Assembly: GCF_001456935.1 (NCBI RefSeq)
Contig: NZ_KQ758482.1
Location: 538,249-602,248, forward strand
Reading direction: 5' to 3'
Source of the DNA: [Bacillus] enclensis
Lineage (GTDB): Bacteria; Bacillota; Bacilli; Bacillales; Bacillaceae_B
Length of the DNA stretch: 64,000 nucleotides
Position numbers and translations under genes: made by a program. This document shows positions 17,201 through 25,616 of this stretch, in pieces (the stretch's first letter is position 1; each line of letters starts with the position of its first letter). A model generated the notes under the pieces. That model saw nothing but the letters and a program-made list of their open reading frames with translations. It had not been told where the DNA came from and searched no databases.

Positions 17201-18380
17201 AGAAAGAAATTTCATCAGGAGCAGCAATCTCAATGATGCTTTTGCCTACCTCTTTTCCCTGATGGTTCAGCACTGCGTGAAATTGACCTGTTTTCCCATT
17301 GGATTGAAACACTCCATTTTCATCAATTGTCCCAAATGACGCATCAGATAATTCCCAAGTCAGATCAGCGACTGGAAGAGGGGCTGATGCCATGGACTTG
17401 TCCCTGCCTTTTGCACCGAAATCGATCGTAGATCCCGGAGTGAAGGATTGATCATAAGGGTAAACATATGCAGAGTCAAAGGTATGATCAGAAGGCTCTT
17501 CTGAGACGACAAGCCATGAGTTGGCTACACTTCTCTCCCCACGGTCGGGGGGCATATTATCAATCTCGAGATCGTCACCTCCAAGTGTACGGGTTGTAAA
17601 AGTGGATGAACCGCCGCCATCCAGGTTAAGGGCCGTCACCGCGCCCAAATCAATCATCAATTGTGCCAAATCAGGCATGGATATCCCGCTTGAATAAGGC
17701 TCCTGTCTGCCGTCGATTACGGTAAAGAACACACTTCCATCCGCTTTGATCCCAACAGCCGTGCGGGGTTCCCTATCCGCTCCCGTTTTAGGAGTCTGAT
17801 AGACTTGACTGTCCTTTACGAGAATCGCATTTCCACCGAGGGCTTCTTGCAGCTGATCCTTGACCACATCATATTCTGCTGTACTTCCAATGACGGCTTC
17901 ACCGGACTTTTTGATGCCAAAAAAACCCCACCCCTGTCGAAGTTGATCTTTTATCCCGACTCCATCTTTAAACAGAATCCCGTTGGGTTCGCCTGTCGCC
18001 ATATTATAAAAATCGGCGTTCACGGCAGCCACCACCTTATGGTTTTCACCATCGGCGGCACTTGCCTGCTGCCTGACAGGCTGCAGACCATACTCCTCGC
18101 CGTCATCAGGGGTTCCCGCTTCAATCGATACACTCGGATTCTGAACATCAACTTCCACTACAAAACTCTCAATCTTCTTCCCGTCACTTCCTTCAAAACT
18201 GTAATGCTTCTCCTTAACACCAGGTGCGAGATCGGCCCGGTATTCATTGATCGGTGTATGTACCACGCTGGAATCTAAATCGAAATCACCCAGGGCCCCT
18301 GCAACATTGGGCAGAACCATGCTGCCGGCAACTGCAAATGACAGAACAACAGGTACTACCTTTTTCAAGCATCTTCTCAT
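14265..18380 (-). CDS. secreted phosphodiester glycosidase / metallophosphatase, multidomain
   Basis: 1371 residues. Signal peptide 1-30. Residues ~115-295 form a phosphodiester glycosidase (NAGPA) domain with REPRTAVG (203-210) and NLDGGGSST (252-260). Next come Ig-like domains, a carbohydrate-binding-like beta-sandwich (~475-650, VLFDFEEDLGTW), a cohesin-like domain (~760-890) and a fibronectin-like purple-acid-phosphatase N-domain. Residues 1096-1345 are a calcineurin-type phosphatase: GDTQ (1102), GDLVDE (1132), GNHE (1167), THKPPYY (1243), GHDH (1278), all metal-binding motifs present. B. subtilis YvnB has a similar size and domain set. Likely scavenges phosphate from teichoic-acid or glycan phosphodiesters outside the cell; that role is inference. 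No anchor motif seen. Confidence 0.85.
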   Translation of the reverse strand: MRRCLKKVVPVVLSFAVAGSMVLPNVAGALGDFDLDSSVVHTPINEYRADLAPGVKEKHYSFEGSDGKKIESFVVEVDVQNPSVSIEAGTPDDGEEYGLQPVRQQASAADGENHKVVAAVNADFYNMATGEPNGILFKDGVGIKDQLRQGWGFFGIKKSGEAVIGSTAEYDVVKDQLQEALGGNAILVKDSQVYQTPKTGADREPRTAVGIKADGSVFFTVIDGRQEPYSSGISMPDLAQLMIDLGAVTALNLDGGGSSTFTTRTLGGDDLEIDNMPPDRGERSVANSWLVVSEEPSDHTFDSAYVYPYDQSFTPGSTIDFGAKGRDKSMASAPLPVADLTWELSDASFGTIDENGVFQSNGKTGQFHAVLNHQGKEVGKSIIEIAAPDEISFSSPELTAARNSEIPLGFQTKYEKRIVDWKLEDIEFDIPEGLGTIDEEGVLHTGDESVSGTITARLKGTDLTAELKISVGMLPQVLFDFEEDLGTWKTSTANRGEKGSLSLAEYPEPVRFGDQSLKLDYDFTGAQTGTTLGVYAGPGVNTEIEGDPQSIGMWVYATPEAHGYWLRMLIVDGNNKNQSVNLTAEKPGIDWVGWKYIEAEIPASFTGPFKISGTQAIRMMSTKSGITGPMTKGSLYIDNIRAVYGEKVDDLYSPVIESINAEDKEYTTSSVNIKADVREYEDDPYKTGIDWEKIKLYVDGNEYSKRKGHFSYDMDGSISLSGLGWADGTHQITLMVPDKFGNQAVKTAYFTVNTGSPKIEIDQAEEKAYLGDTFELAVKATNPAEISESALSLKVDRNFTVEDIIFSPGFAGSTSSYDDKTGILTLHLENSGKTVGTEEAAIIPIRVPASTKEGSKVNVELIEGETTYVQPREETFIPTYSMKPLSVEVEAALKVEAEPLLIGEPAHIQVMDQEGKPVSGAEVFATIEGNDELLGKTNDDGSLLVDSLTNEIKNISLFSVKDGKYSFKMETQTYPALVEEDEIKNIISPTTDDPYKSKSFTWMSSPLGKGETPVIQYARKKDYDKKGDKGLLTAKGSWSNQVFSGELDITKNGIARVNQVTLKKLKQDTTYVYRVGNGETWSDMQEFTTLKRKNQFEFSVLGDTQSPSDLSLFDQILSNINGQDSAFMIHVGDLVDESSKFTQWDDVLGVMSQYDNIRTTNLVSALGNHEYMGDSDASTAKAILGSPTNGPDTDKGGTYSVDYHNMHISVLGFTSDDKVLDQQLEWLKKDMKSSDKPWKILVTHKPPYYTNPFGGNEIMKEKLPPVADELGIDIVFSGHDHAYGRTKKLKEGKEDENGTVYVVAGTTGRKHYDAAADEKFEYVNMENIAVYMSAKVDKDTITFITRTSDGDVIDEFSVLNEEYDLKDAEEE

Positions 18381-18629
18381 CCCTCAGCCTCCTATAGCCA
18401 TTTCCATATTTTGATTGGATTCATCAATAAATGACATCTTTATCATAAAGGAAAAAAATTAATAGAATGTAATTTATTTGTAAAATTCTGAAAAAGAGGT
18501 AATAGGGCCTATCCGTAGGAATTTTAGACAATTTCTTAATGAATCTATTTATTTTGCAGGTAAAGATTCACCACTCAAAAACTGGGTATAGTTCTAACTA
18601 TCTACTTTTATTAGAAAGGAATTTTTTCA

Positions 18630-18797
18630 ATGAACCGCTGGTACTTCCCTTTCCTAATCGGCACCATCATCTTCGTAGTATTATCACTGATCGGCAAATT
18701 TGAAATGGCTTATATCGTTACGTATAGTGTTGGACTCACACTGGGTTTTTTCCTGATGTACTGGTTGAATAGGAAAAAGAGGCAAAATACAGATTAA
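18630..18797 (+). CDS. small two-helix membrane protein (55 aa)
   Basis: Short gene read directly from sequence: AGAAAGGAATTTTTTCA precedes ATG 18630. The product (MNRWYFPFLIGTIIFVVLSL..., FFLMYWLNRKKRQNTD) has two membrane helices and a positive C-terminus. The hairpin at 18816-18839 follows. Unknown function. Confidence 0.65.
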   Translation: MNRWYFPFLIGTIIFVVLSLIGKFEMAYIVTYSVGLTLGFFLMYWLNRKKRQNTD

Positions 18798-18811
18798 AGA
18801 AAATCATCACA

Positions 18812-18840
18812 AAAAGGGACTGCCGCAGCAGGCAGTCCCC
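18812..18840 (-). terminator. terminator shared by two convergent genes
   Basis: GGGACTGCC (18816-18824) and GGCAGTCCC (18831-18839), a perfect stem with T run on the minus side; it ends the glucanase gene and may end the 55-residue gene. Confidence 0.9.
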
Positions 18841-18847
18841 ATTTCTT

Positions 18848-21800
18848 CTATTCCTTCACACGAAGTACCACATTATCAATCGTGATTTCGTGTGCACCTG
18901 CAAATTGCCCCATTAAGAATTTCAGCGATACTGTATCATTCGCGCCCATTACAAACTCAAAGGTGTAGTTTTCCATCTGCCCATCCAACGAAATCTGGTC
19001 GGAGAAATGACGATAGTAACCCGCATTCTCAAGAGTCACTTCCATAGTACGTACAACCGTCGAACGCGCATCAAACGACAATTCATAGGTCAGTCCCTGG
19101 CCGAGTTCCAGACCCGGCTGCTCCGCCAGAACACTCCAGGTTTCCTGCCCCGCGTTCTGAATATCGACATTTAACATTCCATTATCTCCGTTAACGGCTG
19201 CAATGGCATCATTATGGATATAATGACTCCACGATTCCAGACCTGCTGCAAAATCCCCATTCCTCACCGGCTCCAACTCTACGTCAATCGACGTCTTTAC
19301 CAGCCTCACATTATCTACATACACATCGCCAATCGTACCGCCAAGCTTTAACAGCAGCTGACCAAACTCATCGCTCTCCCCCTCAGGCATCGTAAATGCG
19401 ACCGTATGCGTTGACATCTCGCCGTTCAAACTGACTGGTATTGAATCCGAATAATTCACATTACCGTCTTCACTCACAAAACCGACCTCAATCGACCGGT
19501 CAGCTGAAGCACGAACATCGAACGTCAACTCATAATCCGCCCCTGCATCAAGCTGCAAGCCAGTCTGCCTCACCACGACATCACCGGCAGCCAAACCGCC
19601 GTCGGTGATCCCGACATGCAGCTCCCTTGCTTCTTCAGACACATCGGCCGTCGCCGCTGCAGGCTCATTCACCACAAGATCCCAATACTTCAATCGCGTC
19701 ATATCACCTTGATCAAAAGTGCCGTTATAAATGTGGTTGCCGTCAGGAAGAGGTATTTTCGATGCCCCCTCGGGATCGACCGGCTCCACTTCCTCCAAGC
19801 GGACATTCCCTATCCATACCGGCGCATTCCCGTTCGCACCCATGTTGAACTCAAGTCTTGCCGCGATATCCGTAGCCTGGCGGTGTGTGAAGGTATACTC
19901 ATACGACTGCACCTGATCCGTCAATTGGATCGTCTGCTCGCCCGAATAATTGGCGTACCCTCTTTCGGCCCCGCCCGACACTTTCGACATCATCGCACGA
20001 TCCGTATTCGACTTCGCATCAAAGCTTACCTTATACGTGCCGCCTTCCGCCAGTGACACATTCTGAATCAATTGCAGCGCCCACAACGCATTTCCAGGAT
20101 TCGAAACCGCTGTTTTGGCAAAAGAAACGCCGTCTGCCTCTTCCTTCGTGATTGTTCCGCTTCCCCCGAAGTCCGGAAGCGTTAAGAAATTCCAGTATGT
20201 CCCGTCCAGCGTTTCGCCGGACGCATCCACTACAGTAAATGGCTCCATATACCCTGCATCATAAATATAGTTTCCATCCTCAAGCGGGAACTTGGCCCCT
20301 TCAGGAAGCTCTTCCTTCACCTGTTCAGGCTCAACCGGATCCATATAATCCCTGCCCGTCAGCTCATACACACGGACATAATCCACTTCCATCTCACCCG
20401 GGAAAGGCGTCGTCCGGTCAGGATCTCCTCCATACCAGCCGCCAACCGCCAGATTCAGAATCACATAAAACTCCTGATCGAATGGCGCAGGGTACGCATA
20501 CTTATCAGCCTGATTCGTCCCCTGGCTGAACCAGTCATTCAACGTCTGATAAAGCTGCCCGTCAACGTACCAGCGGATTTCACCAGGCTCCCATTCAATG
20601 GCATACGTATGATAGCCGGTCGTATCCTCACCCTCCGGAAAATGATACTCAGCCCCCGTATACGTGTTATTCGGGTACTCAGCTCCGTAATGAATCGTAC
20701 CACCGATCTTGCTCGTTTCCCTGCCGGCCGATTCCATGATGTCGATTTCCCCGGAAGTCGGCCAATTACCATACACACTATCTTCAGGCATCATCCAAAA
20801 TGCCGGCCAGAACCCCTGGCCTTCCGGAAGCTTCATCCTTGCCTCGAACTTCCCGTATTTTTTAGAAAACAAGCCCTTGGTCTTTAATTTGGCAGAAGAA
20901 TAATCATATGAACCGAATTCATCTGTGATCGGTCTTCTTTCCTTCTTTGCCTTGATCACAAGATTTCCGTCGCGGATGAACGAATTTTCAGGGGAATCCG
21001 TGTAATATTCAAGCTCATTATTTCCCCACCCGGGAGAGATTCCCTTCCCGTTTTCATCCACAATCCAGTTCCCGATATCATACGTCCACTTCTCTGGATC
21101 GATTTCATTCGAAATGAATTCATCAGACCACACCAGCGTCCAGTCCGACTCAGTCGTACCGGCCTGATACACCGTGACCTGTCCAAGCTTTGACCCTTCC
21201 GAACGTACCTGATTCTGGACCTTCTCATCGATATAAACCTTCCCATCGACACGTACATTTTTCAACAAAACATTCCCCGTCTGAGCGCCGGCGGTTATGT
21301 GAAGATCACCATTGATCTTAACATCCTGGAGTGTTACATTTCCTTGATTAACAAGCGCATTCCCCTCTATGGTCTCGCTGGAATACACACCTGCCTTATG
21401 ATAAAAGCCATACGCCTTATCATTGAACAGTTGAATCGCATCCAACAGCTTCAGCGGCTGACTGCCATCCTCACTAGAAAAAGGTTTGCTTCCCGGAAGC
21501 AAAAACTCGACAACCTCGAGGGCTTCTTTCTTTTTCACCGCCGAATTTGCATCCGCTCCTTCCCCAAACACTTCATCCCAGTATCCAAGCTCCTTCGCAT
21601 ACTTCAAGATACTCGCCTTATTTGAAGGCATTTCTTCCTTCCCATTGCCAACCAACCTATGAATAAGTGCCGCAAATTCCAGCCTGGACAACGCCTCATG
21701 AGGATCTTTCTTCAGTTTTCCTATCCCTTTGAAGATTCCTCGTTCCTCCCAGCGCTTCAACATGGCCTCATCCCCGCTGCCGACCGGCCCCTTTGCCCCC

Positions 21801-21865
21801 GCAGGCAGTACAACAGATAACGCCAGCCCCAACACAAGCATCACCATCACCACTTTGTTTCGCAT
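18848..21865 (-). CDS. secreted GH16 endo-beta-glucanase with CBM4/9-type modules
   Basis: 1005 residues. Signal peptide 1-24 (ending PAGA). Residues ~30-130 resemble SLH modules (SRLEFAALIHRLVG), then a short beta-helix-like part (~165-235). GH16 catalytic domain ~241-504 with SGEIDIMES: Glu373 nucleophile, Asp375, Glu378 acid/base, the laminarinase form with the extra Met. Three CBM4_9-like domains follow (~530-670, ~690-850, ~860-1005), each ending in a VxIDNVRL-type strand. Expected to cut beta-1,3(-1,4)-glucans outside the cell. Three LacI/CcpA-type operators upstream suggest sugar control. Well-defined terminator downstream. Confidence 0.9.
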   Translation of the reverse strand: MRNKVVMVMLVLGLALSVVLPAGAKGPVGSGDEAMLKRWEERGIFKGIGKLKKDPHEALSRLEFAALIHRLVGNGKEEMPSNKASILKYAKELGYWDEVFGEGADANSAVKKKEALEVVEFLLPGSKPFSSEDGSQPLKLLDAIQLFNDKAYGFYHKAGVYSSETIEGNALVNQGNVTLQDVKINGDLHITAGAQTGNVLLKNVRVDGKVYIDEKVQNQVRSEGSKLGQVTVYQAGTTESDWTLVWSDEFISNEIDPEKWTYDIGNWIVDENGKGISPGWGNNELEYYTDSPENSFIRDGNLVIKAKKERRPITDEFGSYDYSSAKLKTKGLFSKKYGKFEARMKLPEGQGFWPAFWMMPEDSVYGNWPTSGEIDIMESAGRETSKIGGTIHYGAEYPNNTYTGAEYHFPEGEDTTGYHTYAIEWEPGEIRWYVDGQLYQTLNDWFSQGTNQADKYAYPAPFDQEFYVILNLAVGGWYGGDPDRTTPFPGEMEVDYVRVYELTGRDYMDPVEPEQVKEELPEGAKFPLEDGNYIYDAGYMEPFTVVDASGETLDGTYWNFLTLPDFGGSGTITKEEADGVSFAKTAVSNPGNALWALQLIQNVSLAEGGTYKVSFDAKSNTDRAMMSKVSGGAERGYANYSGEQTIQLTDQVQSYEYTFTHRQATDIAARLEFNMGANGNAPVWIGNVRLEEVEPVDPEGASKIPLPDGNHIYNGTFDQGDMTRLKYWDLVVNEPAAATADVSEEARELHVGITDGGLAAGDVVVRQTGLQLDAGADYELTFDVRASADRSIEVGFVSEDGNVNYSDSIPVSLNGEMSTHTVAFTMPEGESDEFGQLLLKLGGTIGDVYVDNVRLVKTSIDVELEPVRNGDFAAGLESWSHYIHNDAIAAVNGDNGMLNVDIQNAGQETWSVLAEQPGLELGQGLTYELSFDARSTVVRTMEVTLENAGYYRHFSDQISLDGQMENYTFEFVMGANDTVSLKFLMGQFAGAHEITIDNVVLRVKE

Positions 21866-21935
21866 TCCTTGTTTCCTCCCTTTGTTTGTATATGTGAAGA
21901 AGGGTTTAATTCCTTCTTAGCACCATCGCCCAATT

Positions 21936-22080
21936 ACGAAACCGCTTTCGTTTTTTGTTATAAAAAGATTTCCCTCTGCAGCAGAACCTCAAGATGTGCA
22001 TCACGGTCCAACAGCGAAACCGGTTTCGATTCAAACCAAAAGTGAAACGTCCCCTCTCACATAAAGAAAACGCTTTCTTA
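21936..22080. promoter_or_regulatory. three LacI/CcpA-type operators before the glucanase gene
   Basis: ACGAAACCGCTTTCGT (21936-21951), the perfect 14-bp palindrome CGAAACCGGTTTCG (22015-22028) and AAGAAAACGCTTTCTTA (22064-22080). All have the central CG and GAAA/TTTC arms of LacI-family sites; the third is closest to a cre. No local LacI regulator gene is present. The gene-free region runs 21866-22236. Confidence 0.65.
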
Positions 22081-22187
22081 AATATGCCTATTCCTCTAGC
22101 TTTTTCTACACCCTTCCCTATATTTCCTTTTACAAACAACGAAACCCTACGAAATACCCACAAAAAATACGCAATAGAAGTCATGGG

Positions 22188-22215
22188 AGGAGCCATGGGG
22201 ACAGGTACCGCGCCT
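22188..22215. repeat. hairpin element copy, inverted orientation
   Basis: CATGGGGACAGGTACCGCGC: the reverse complement of the ACCTGTCCCC family. It lies 22 bases past the stop of 22237-22569. Confidence 0.55.
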
Positions 22216-22236
22216 AGAAAAATAAACCACCGTCGC

Positions 22237-22569
22237 TCACTTCTTAAGATTCATAACCAAAAACACCCCGGTAATGATAAACAGTAAATAAAAGATACCA
22301 TCACTGATAACTGAACTACCGGCCATCACCCCAGCCAATACAACTAAAAACCCAGCCGTCCAGATAATCTTAGTTTTCCTGACCATCCGCTCACTGATCC
22401 CCTTGCTGAAACGCGGGTAATAAATTCCCAGAACAAGGAGCACGATAATCGTAAAAATGTTGAAAAGCTGCGTATAAGCGCCAAACAGCTGGACCCAGCT
22501 CACTGCAAAGTATAACAAAATAGTAAACAGGACAAATAAGAAGAGATTGTATCTTATCAAGCTGCTCAT
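22237..22569 (-). CDS. hypothetical membrane protein (110 aa)
   Basis: Four hydrophobic helices in two pairs separated by PRFSKGISERMVRKTK. AGGAGGGATATC precedes the ATG. No family recognised. It forms a minus-strand group with the broken small gene at 22595-22725. Confidence 0.7.
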   Translation of the reverse strand: MSSLIRYNLFLFVLFTILLYFAVSWVQLFGAYTQLFNIFTIIVLLVLGIYYPRFSKGISERMVRKTKIIWTAGFLVVLAGVMAGSSVISDGIFYLLFIITGVFLVMNLKK

Positions 22570-22594
22570 GATATCCCTCCTATGTGAATAACCT

Positions 22595-22725
22595 TCATTC
22601 CTTATTTAACTCCCGCAATTCCTTTAGGATTTCTGTATTCGACTTATGTACTTTCCTTAATAATCCTTCGATCGATAACAAAACAAGTAAAAAGATAACA
22701 ATCGCATTCAGCATAAAAATTTCCA
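22595..22725 (-). pseudogene. frameshifted small membrane protein gene
   Basis: ATG at 22725 after AGGGGTGAGCAG gives MEIFMLNAIVIFLLV, then the frame stops after 22 residues. One base shift near 22680 (ACAAAC) gives LSIEGLLRKVHKSNTEILKE and a normal stop at 22595, together a sensible ~43-residue protein with one helix plus a charged tail, like DUF4083-type bacillus peptides. Either a real one-base deletion or a sequence error in the A run. Confidence 0.45.
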
Positions 22726-22729
22726 TCTG

Positions 22730-22926
22730 CTCACCCCTGAATGACTTAGAAGTTTTATAGTATGGCGGCATATCCCCGGTCTATCCGTTATTGTCGAACT
22801 TCCACACTCCACCTTATAAGATAGGGAATACTCCCCTTTCTCGGTGCCTGTGTCCCAGTTCTCCTTAAACGTGACCACATACTTTTCGCTGCCGGTTTCT
22901 TTTACAAGGGTTTCTCTTTTACCCTT
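22730..22926 (-). pseudogene. decayed protein-coding remnant
   Basis: An open minus-strand frame without a start codon reads KRETLVKETGSEKYVVTFKE and WDTGTEKGEYSLSYKVECGS, a coding-like beta-rich stretch. It is closed upstream by TAG at 22927-22929. Family not recognised. Probably the 3' part of a gene whose 5' part is lost. The rest of 22927-23083 shows nothing clear. Confidence 0.4.
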
Positions 22927-23083
22927 CTACCCAAACACCGATCACTACAGGGAATAATGATCGAGTTCCCTTCCCACCAGCATTTCGTTTACCAATACTT
23001 TATCATATTTCCAGAAGGTACCGGGCCGTAAAATCAAGAGCTTCTAGCAAGTTGCATTTCAATTTGCCCGCTCTAATCCCGAC

Positions 23084-23113
23084 TTGACAGATAAGGTTTA
23101 TAGGCATTATGAT
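23084..23113 (+). promoter_or_regulatory. promoter of the 61-residue gene
   Basis: TTGACA (23084-23089), 18-base spacer, TATGAT (23108-23113), about 60 bases before the ATG. Confidence 0.55.
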
Positions 23114-23173
23114 AATATAAACTTTACCCTGACCCTATATTTTCGAGAATTCTTTTCTTAGAGGAGGAAGGAA

Positions 23174-23359
23174 ATGATGGCAAATCAAGCCTCACTCAAT
23201 CAGAACAAAGGAATTTATCAAATGCTCAAAGACTCCATGGTGAAGGAAAAACAGGATTTAGAAACCCTTTCAACACCTCAACTGAAGGCCGTTTACAAAC
23301 AGGAACGCTCCGCACAGCACCCGCACTCTGGTTATTCTTCGATTCGTTTTATGTCATAG
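23174..23359 (+). CDS. small hypothetical protein (61 aa)
   Basis: AGAGGAGGAAGGAA precedes tandem ATG codons at 23174/23177, one of the strongest SDs in the window. The product is soluble and polar (NQASLNQNKGIYQMLKDSMVKEK, LKAVYKQERSAQHPHSG). A consensus promoter lies upstream and a strong terminator downstream, so it is a complete unit. No family recognised. Confidence 0.7.
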   Translation: MMANQASLNQNKGIYQMLKDSMVKEKQDLETLSTPQLKAVYKQERSAQHPHSGYSSIRFMS

Positions 23360-23366
23360 ATTAGAT

Positions 23367-23407
23367 AAGAGCCGGTTTCTCACTCTATATGAGAAACCGG
23401 CTCTTTT
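23367..23407 (+). terminator. strong Rho-independent terminator
   Basis: AAGAGCCGGTTTCTCA / TGAGAAACCGGCTCTT, a 16-bp perfect stem, then TTCAA. Confidence 0.9.
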
Positions 23408-23492
23408 CAACTATTTTAACCATCTCTTTTTTGGATTCCTACTCCTTATACACTTATACCTTGCTAGGTATTTTAGGCATTGAAAATAAGTT

Positions 23493-23551
23493 TTGATAAT
23501 AAGTGTGGCATTTTTGATAATATAAACAAGCAGAGCACCAATAATACCCCC
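23493..23551 (+). repeat. TTTTTGATAATA array E (two cores plus terminal motif)
   Basis: TTGATAATA cores with G at 23495 and 23516 (21 apart), then ATAATACCCC with its frame exactly 24 bases later (23540). Same design as arrays C and D. Located in the gene-free stretch 23408-23740. Confidence 0.8.
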
Positions 23552-23675
23552 CTATGGTCGCCTGAACTCCCTGTTATTTTGGACTAACCTGATCAATTAA
23601 TTCGATAACCCCTAAAACTTAGTGAAATTCGAGTAAAATATACAGCTCCCTTTTATCTTCAACACCAATTTAGAA

Positions 23676-23704
23676 TGGGGCACGGTTCCTGTCCCCACGC
23701 CCCA
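23676..23704. repeat. hairpin element, copy 4
   Basis: TGGGGCACGGTTCCTGTCCCC then ACGCCCCA: the outer arms are TGGGGC/GCCCCA instead of GGGTC/GACCC, a compensated change. It lies 37 bases past the lysS stop. Confidence 0.75.
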
Positions 23705-23740
23705 CTCACAATCCAGCCAATACAAGCCCAATTCATCAAA

Positions 23741-25201
23741 TTACAACTTCCTAGTCAACGGAAATAACACACAATCCTTAATCGTATCGCTGTCCGTCAA
23801 TACCATCAGCAAACGCTCAATGCCGAATCCCCATCCTGAGATGGGCGGCATCCCGTATTCCATGGCGGTCAGGTATTCCTCATCCATTTCCATCGCTTCT
23901 GAATCTCCATTGCTCTTAAGGATGGCTTGTTCCTCTAACCGTTTTCTTTGTTCAATTGGATCGACGAGTTCTGAATACGCATTGATGATTTCGGCCCCGT
24001 TCACGACCAGCTGGAATCGGTCGGTAAGGGCAGGGTCTTCGTCATTTGCCCTTGCAAGGGGTGAGAGATCGATTGGATGCTGGATCAGGAATGTGGGTTT
24101 GATCAGCTTTGGCCGGCATGTTTTTTTATAAAGCAAATCAATCAAATTTCCTCTTCCTAGAGAATGAATATCGTCATGTTCAAGCTCGATGTTTCTCCTG
24201 CGGGTCTCTAGAATCAATTCTTCTGAGGTTGGATAAAGGTTGATATCAATCCCTGTTTCCCGCTGAATCAACTCCCTGAAGGAAACAGCTTCCCACTGCT
24301 GGGAAAAATCAATCGCCTGGCTGTTTAAATGAATTGTGGTTGTTCCAAAAGTGTGTTCAAGTACATACAGCACCATCTCACGCATGAGTTTCATCGTGTC
24401 TTCATAGTTCCAGAAGGCTGCATATCCCTCGACCATCGTGAACTCTTGAAGATGCTGGGGACTGATTCCTTCATTCCGGAAACATTTTGCGAATTCAAAT
24501 ACTTTGGTAAAACCGCCTGTGATCAGCCTTTTCAAATATGTTTCCGGCGCGATCCGGAGGTTCAGATCTGTATCCAGGGCATTGTGATGAGTCCTGAATG
24601 GTTTTGCCAGCGCACCGGAGGAGGTATGCTGCAGGATTGGCGTTTCCACTTCAATGAAATCCTGATCTTCAAAAAATCGTCGAATAGCGCGGACCATCTT
24701 GCTTCTGGACAGCATGCGGCTTTGGGTTTCACTGGTCATCATCAGGTCCAGGTAACGCTGCCTGTAACGGACATCTATGTTGCTCAGCCCATGCCATTTA
24801 TCCGGCAGACTCCTCAACGCTTTGCCGAGGAAAACATAATGCTCGATCCGCAGCGTTTTCTCTCCTGCCCCCGTGGTGTACATGCTTCCTTCCACACCGA
24901 TAAAATCACCGATGTCCACCAAATTTTGAAAGTGTTCAAACGGACCCTCTCCCACTTCATCCTTCTTGAGTAGAAGCTGCAGACTGCCATGTATATTTGA
25001 GATTGTAATGAACACCAGTTTCTTGAAGTTCCTGATTCCCATGATTCTTCCCGCTGCTCTGACTCCTGTTATACCATCTTCAAGCCGAACTGCCTCTGCA
25101 AGTTTATGATTAATGGAAAACCTTTCCGGATATACATCTATTCCTTGCATTCTCATCGCTTGTGCCTTTTTCAGTCTGCCTTCTGTCTGCTCGATACTCA
25201 T
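23741..25201 (-). CDS. lysS: class II lysyl-tRNA synthetase
   Basis: 486 residues from ATG 25201 (AACGGAG upstream). Anticodon-binding OB fold ~45-130 (VRAAGRIMGIRNFKKLVFITI), then the class II catalytic core: motif 2 CFRNEGISPQHLQEFTMVE (~240-257) and motif 3 GWGFGIERLLMVL (~456-468). Several positions differ from the usual housekeeping LysRS (motif 3 is normally GLGIGIDRLVM; TNSASI-type stretches are changed), so this looks like a second, inducible copy. It charges tRNA-Lys in the cytoplasm. A T-box leader precedes it, so it is induced when uncharged tRNA-Lys builds up. Confidence 0.9.
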   Translation of the reverse strand: MSIEQTEGRLKKAQAMRMQGIDVYPERFSINHKLAEAVRLEDGITGVRAAGRIMGIRNFKKLVFITISNIHGSLQLLLKKDEVGEGPFEHFQNLVDIGDFIGVEGSMYTTGAGEKTLRIEHYVFLGKALRSLPDKWHGLSNIDVRYRQRYLDLMMTSETQSRMLSRSKMVRAIRRFFEDQDFIEVETPILQHTSSGALAKPFRTHHNALDTDLNLRIAPETYLKRLITGGFTKVFEFAKCFRNEGISPQHLQEFTMVEGYAAFWNYEDTMKLMREMVLYVLEHTFGTTTIHLNSQAIDFSQQWEAVSFRELIQRETGIDINLYPTSEELILETRRRNIELEHDDIHSLGRGNLIDLLYKKTCRPKLIKPTFLIQHPIDLSPLARANDEDPALTDRFQLVVNGAEIINAYSELVDPIEQRKRLEEQAILKSNGDSEAMEMDEEYLTAMEYGMPPISGWGFGIERLLMVLTDSDTIKDCVLFPLTRKL

Positions 25202-25246
25202 ACCGTTCACTCCGTTCTTTGGTTTATTATCATATCGAATCTATTT

Positions 25247-25556
25247 AAAAACAAAAAAACTCCCACCCCCAAGATTCATCATCTTGAGGACGAGAGTATT
25301 ATGCTCCGTGGTACCACCCCAGTTTATTGATATGTCGCCATACCAACCTCTTCGGGTACGTCAAAATATAAATAGTTGAGTATACCCTATCTCTGTAACG
25401 GGAGATCCCGTCGCAGTATCACCAGGGAAACCCTGGATCCGTGCGAAGCTCTGAGCCTTTTTTCATTAAGATCATTATTACTCCATCCCACCAACCGGAG
25501 CTCTCTGAAAATAACCGATCCCAACTACTCTTCTCTTCATAGCCGACAGTATTGAA
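25247..25556 (-). ncRNA. T-box riboswitch, lysine type
   Basis: Minus strand, in order: stem I with AGAGAG and GGTTGGTG, specifier region TGAAAAAAGG (GAA-AAA-A, a Lys codon), the T-box GGTGGTACCACGG (about 25306-25319), and a terminator TCAAGAT/ATCTTGGGGG followed by seven T (25254-25285). Uncharged tRNA-Lys should pair with AAA and favour the antiterminator. Confidence 0.9.
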
Positions 25557-25616
25557 AATTAAGAACATTTTATACTATGTAGTGATAGGAGTCAAGGTCC
25601 TCATCTCAAACGTCAT

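Noticed and set aside
23174-23359. 61-residue gene as an FbpB-type Fur-regulated protein
   Set aside because: Size is similar but sequence is not, and no Fur box was seen upstream; left unnamed.
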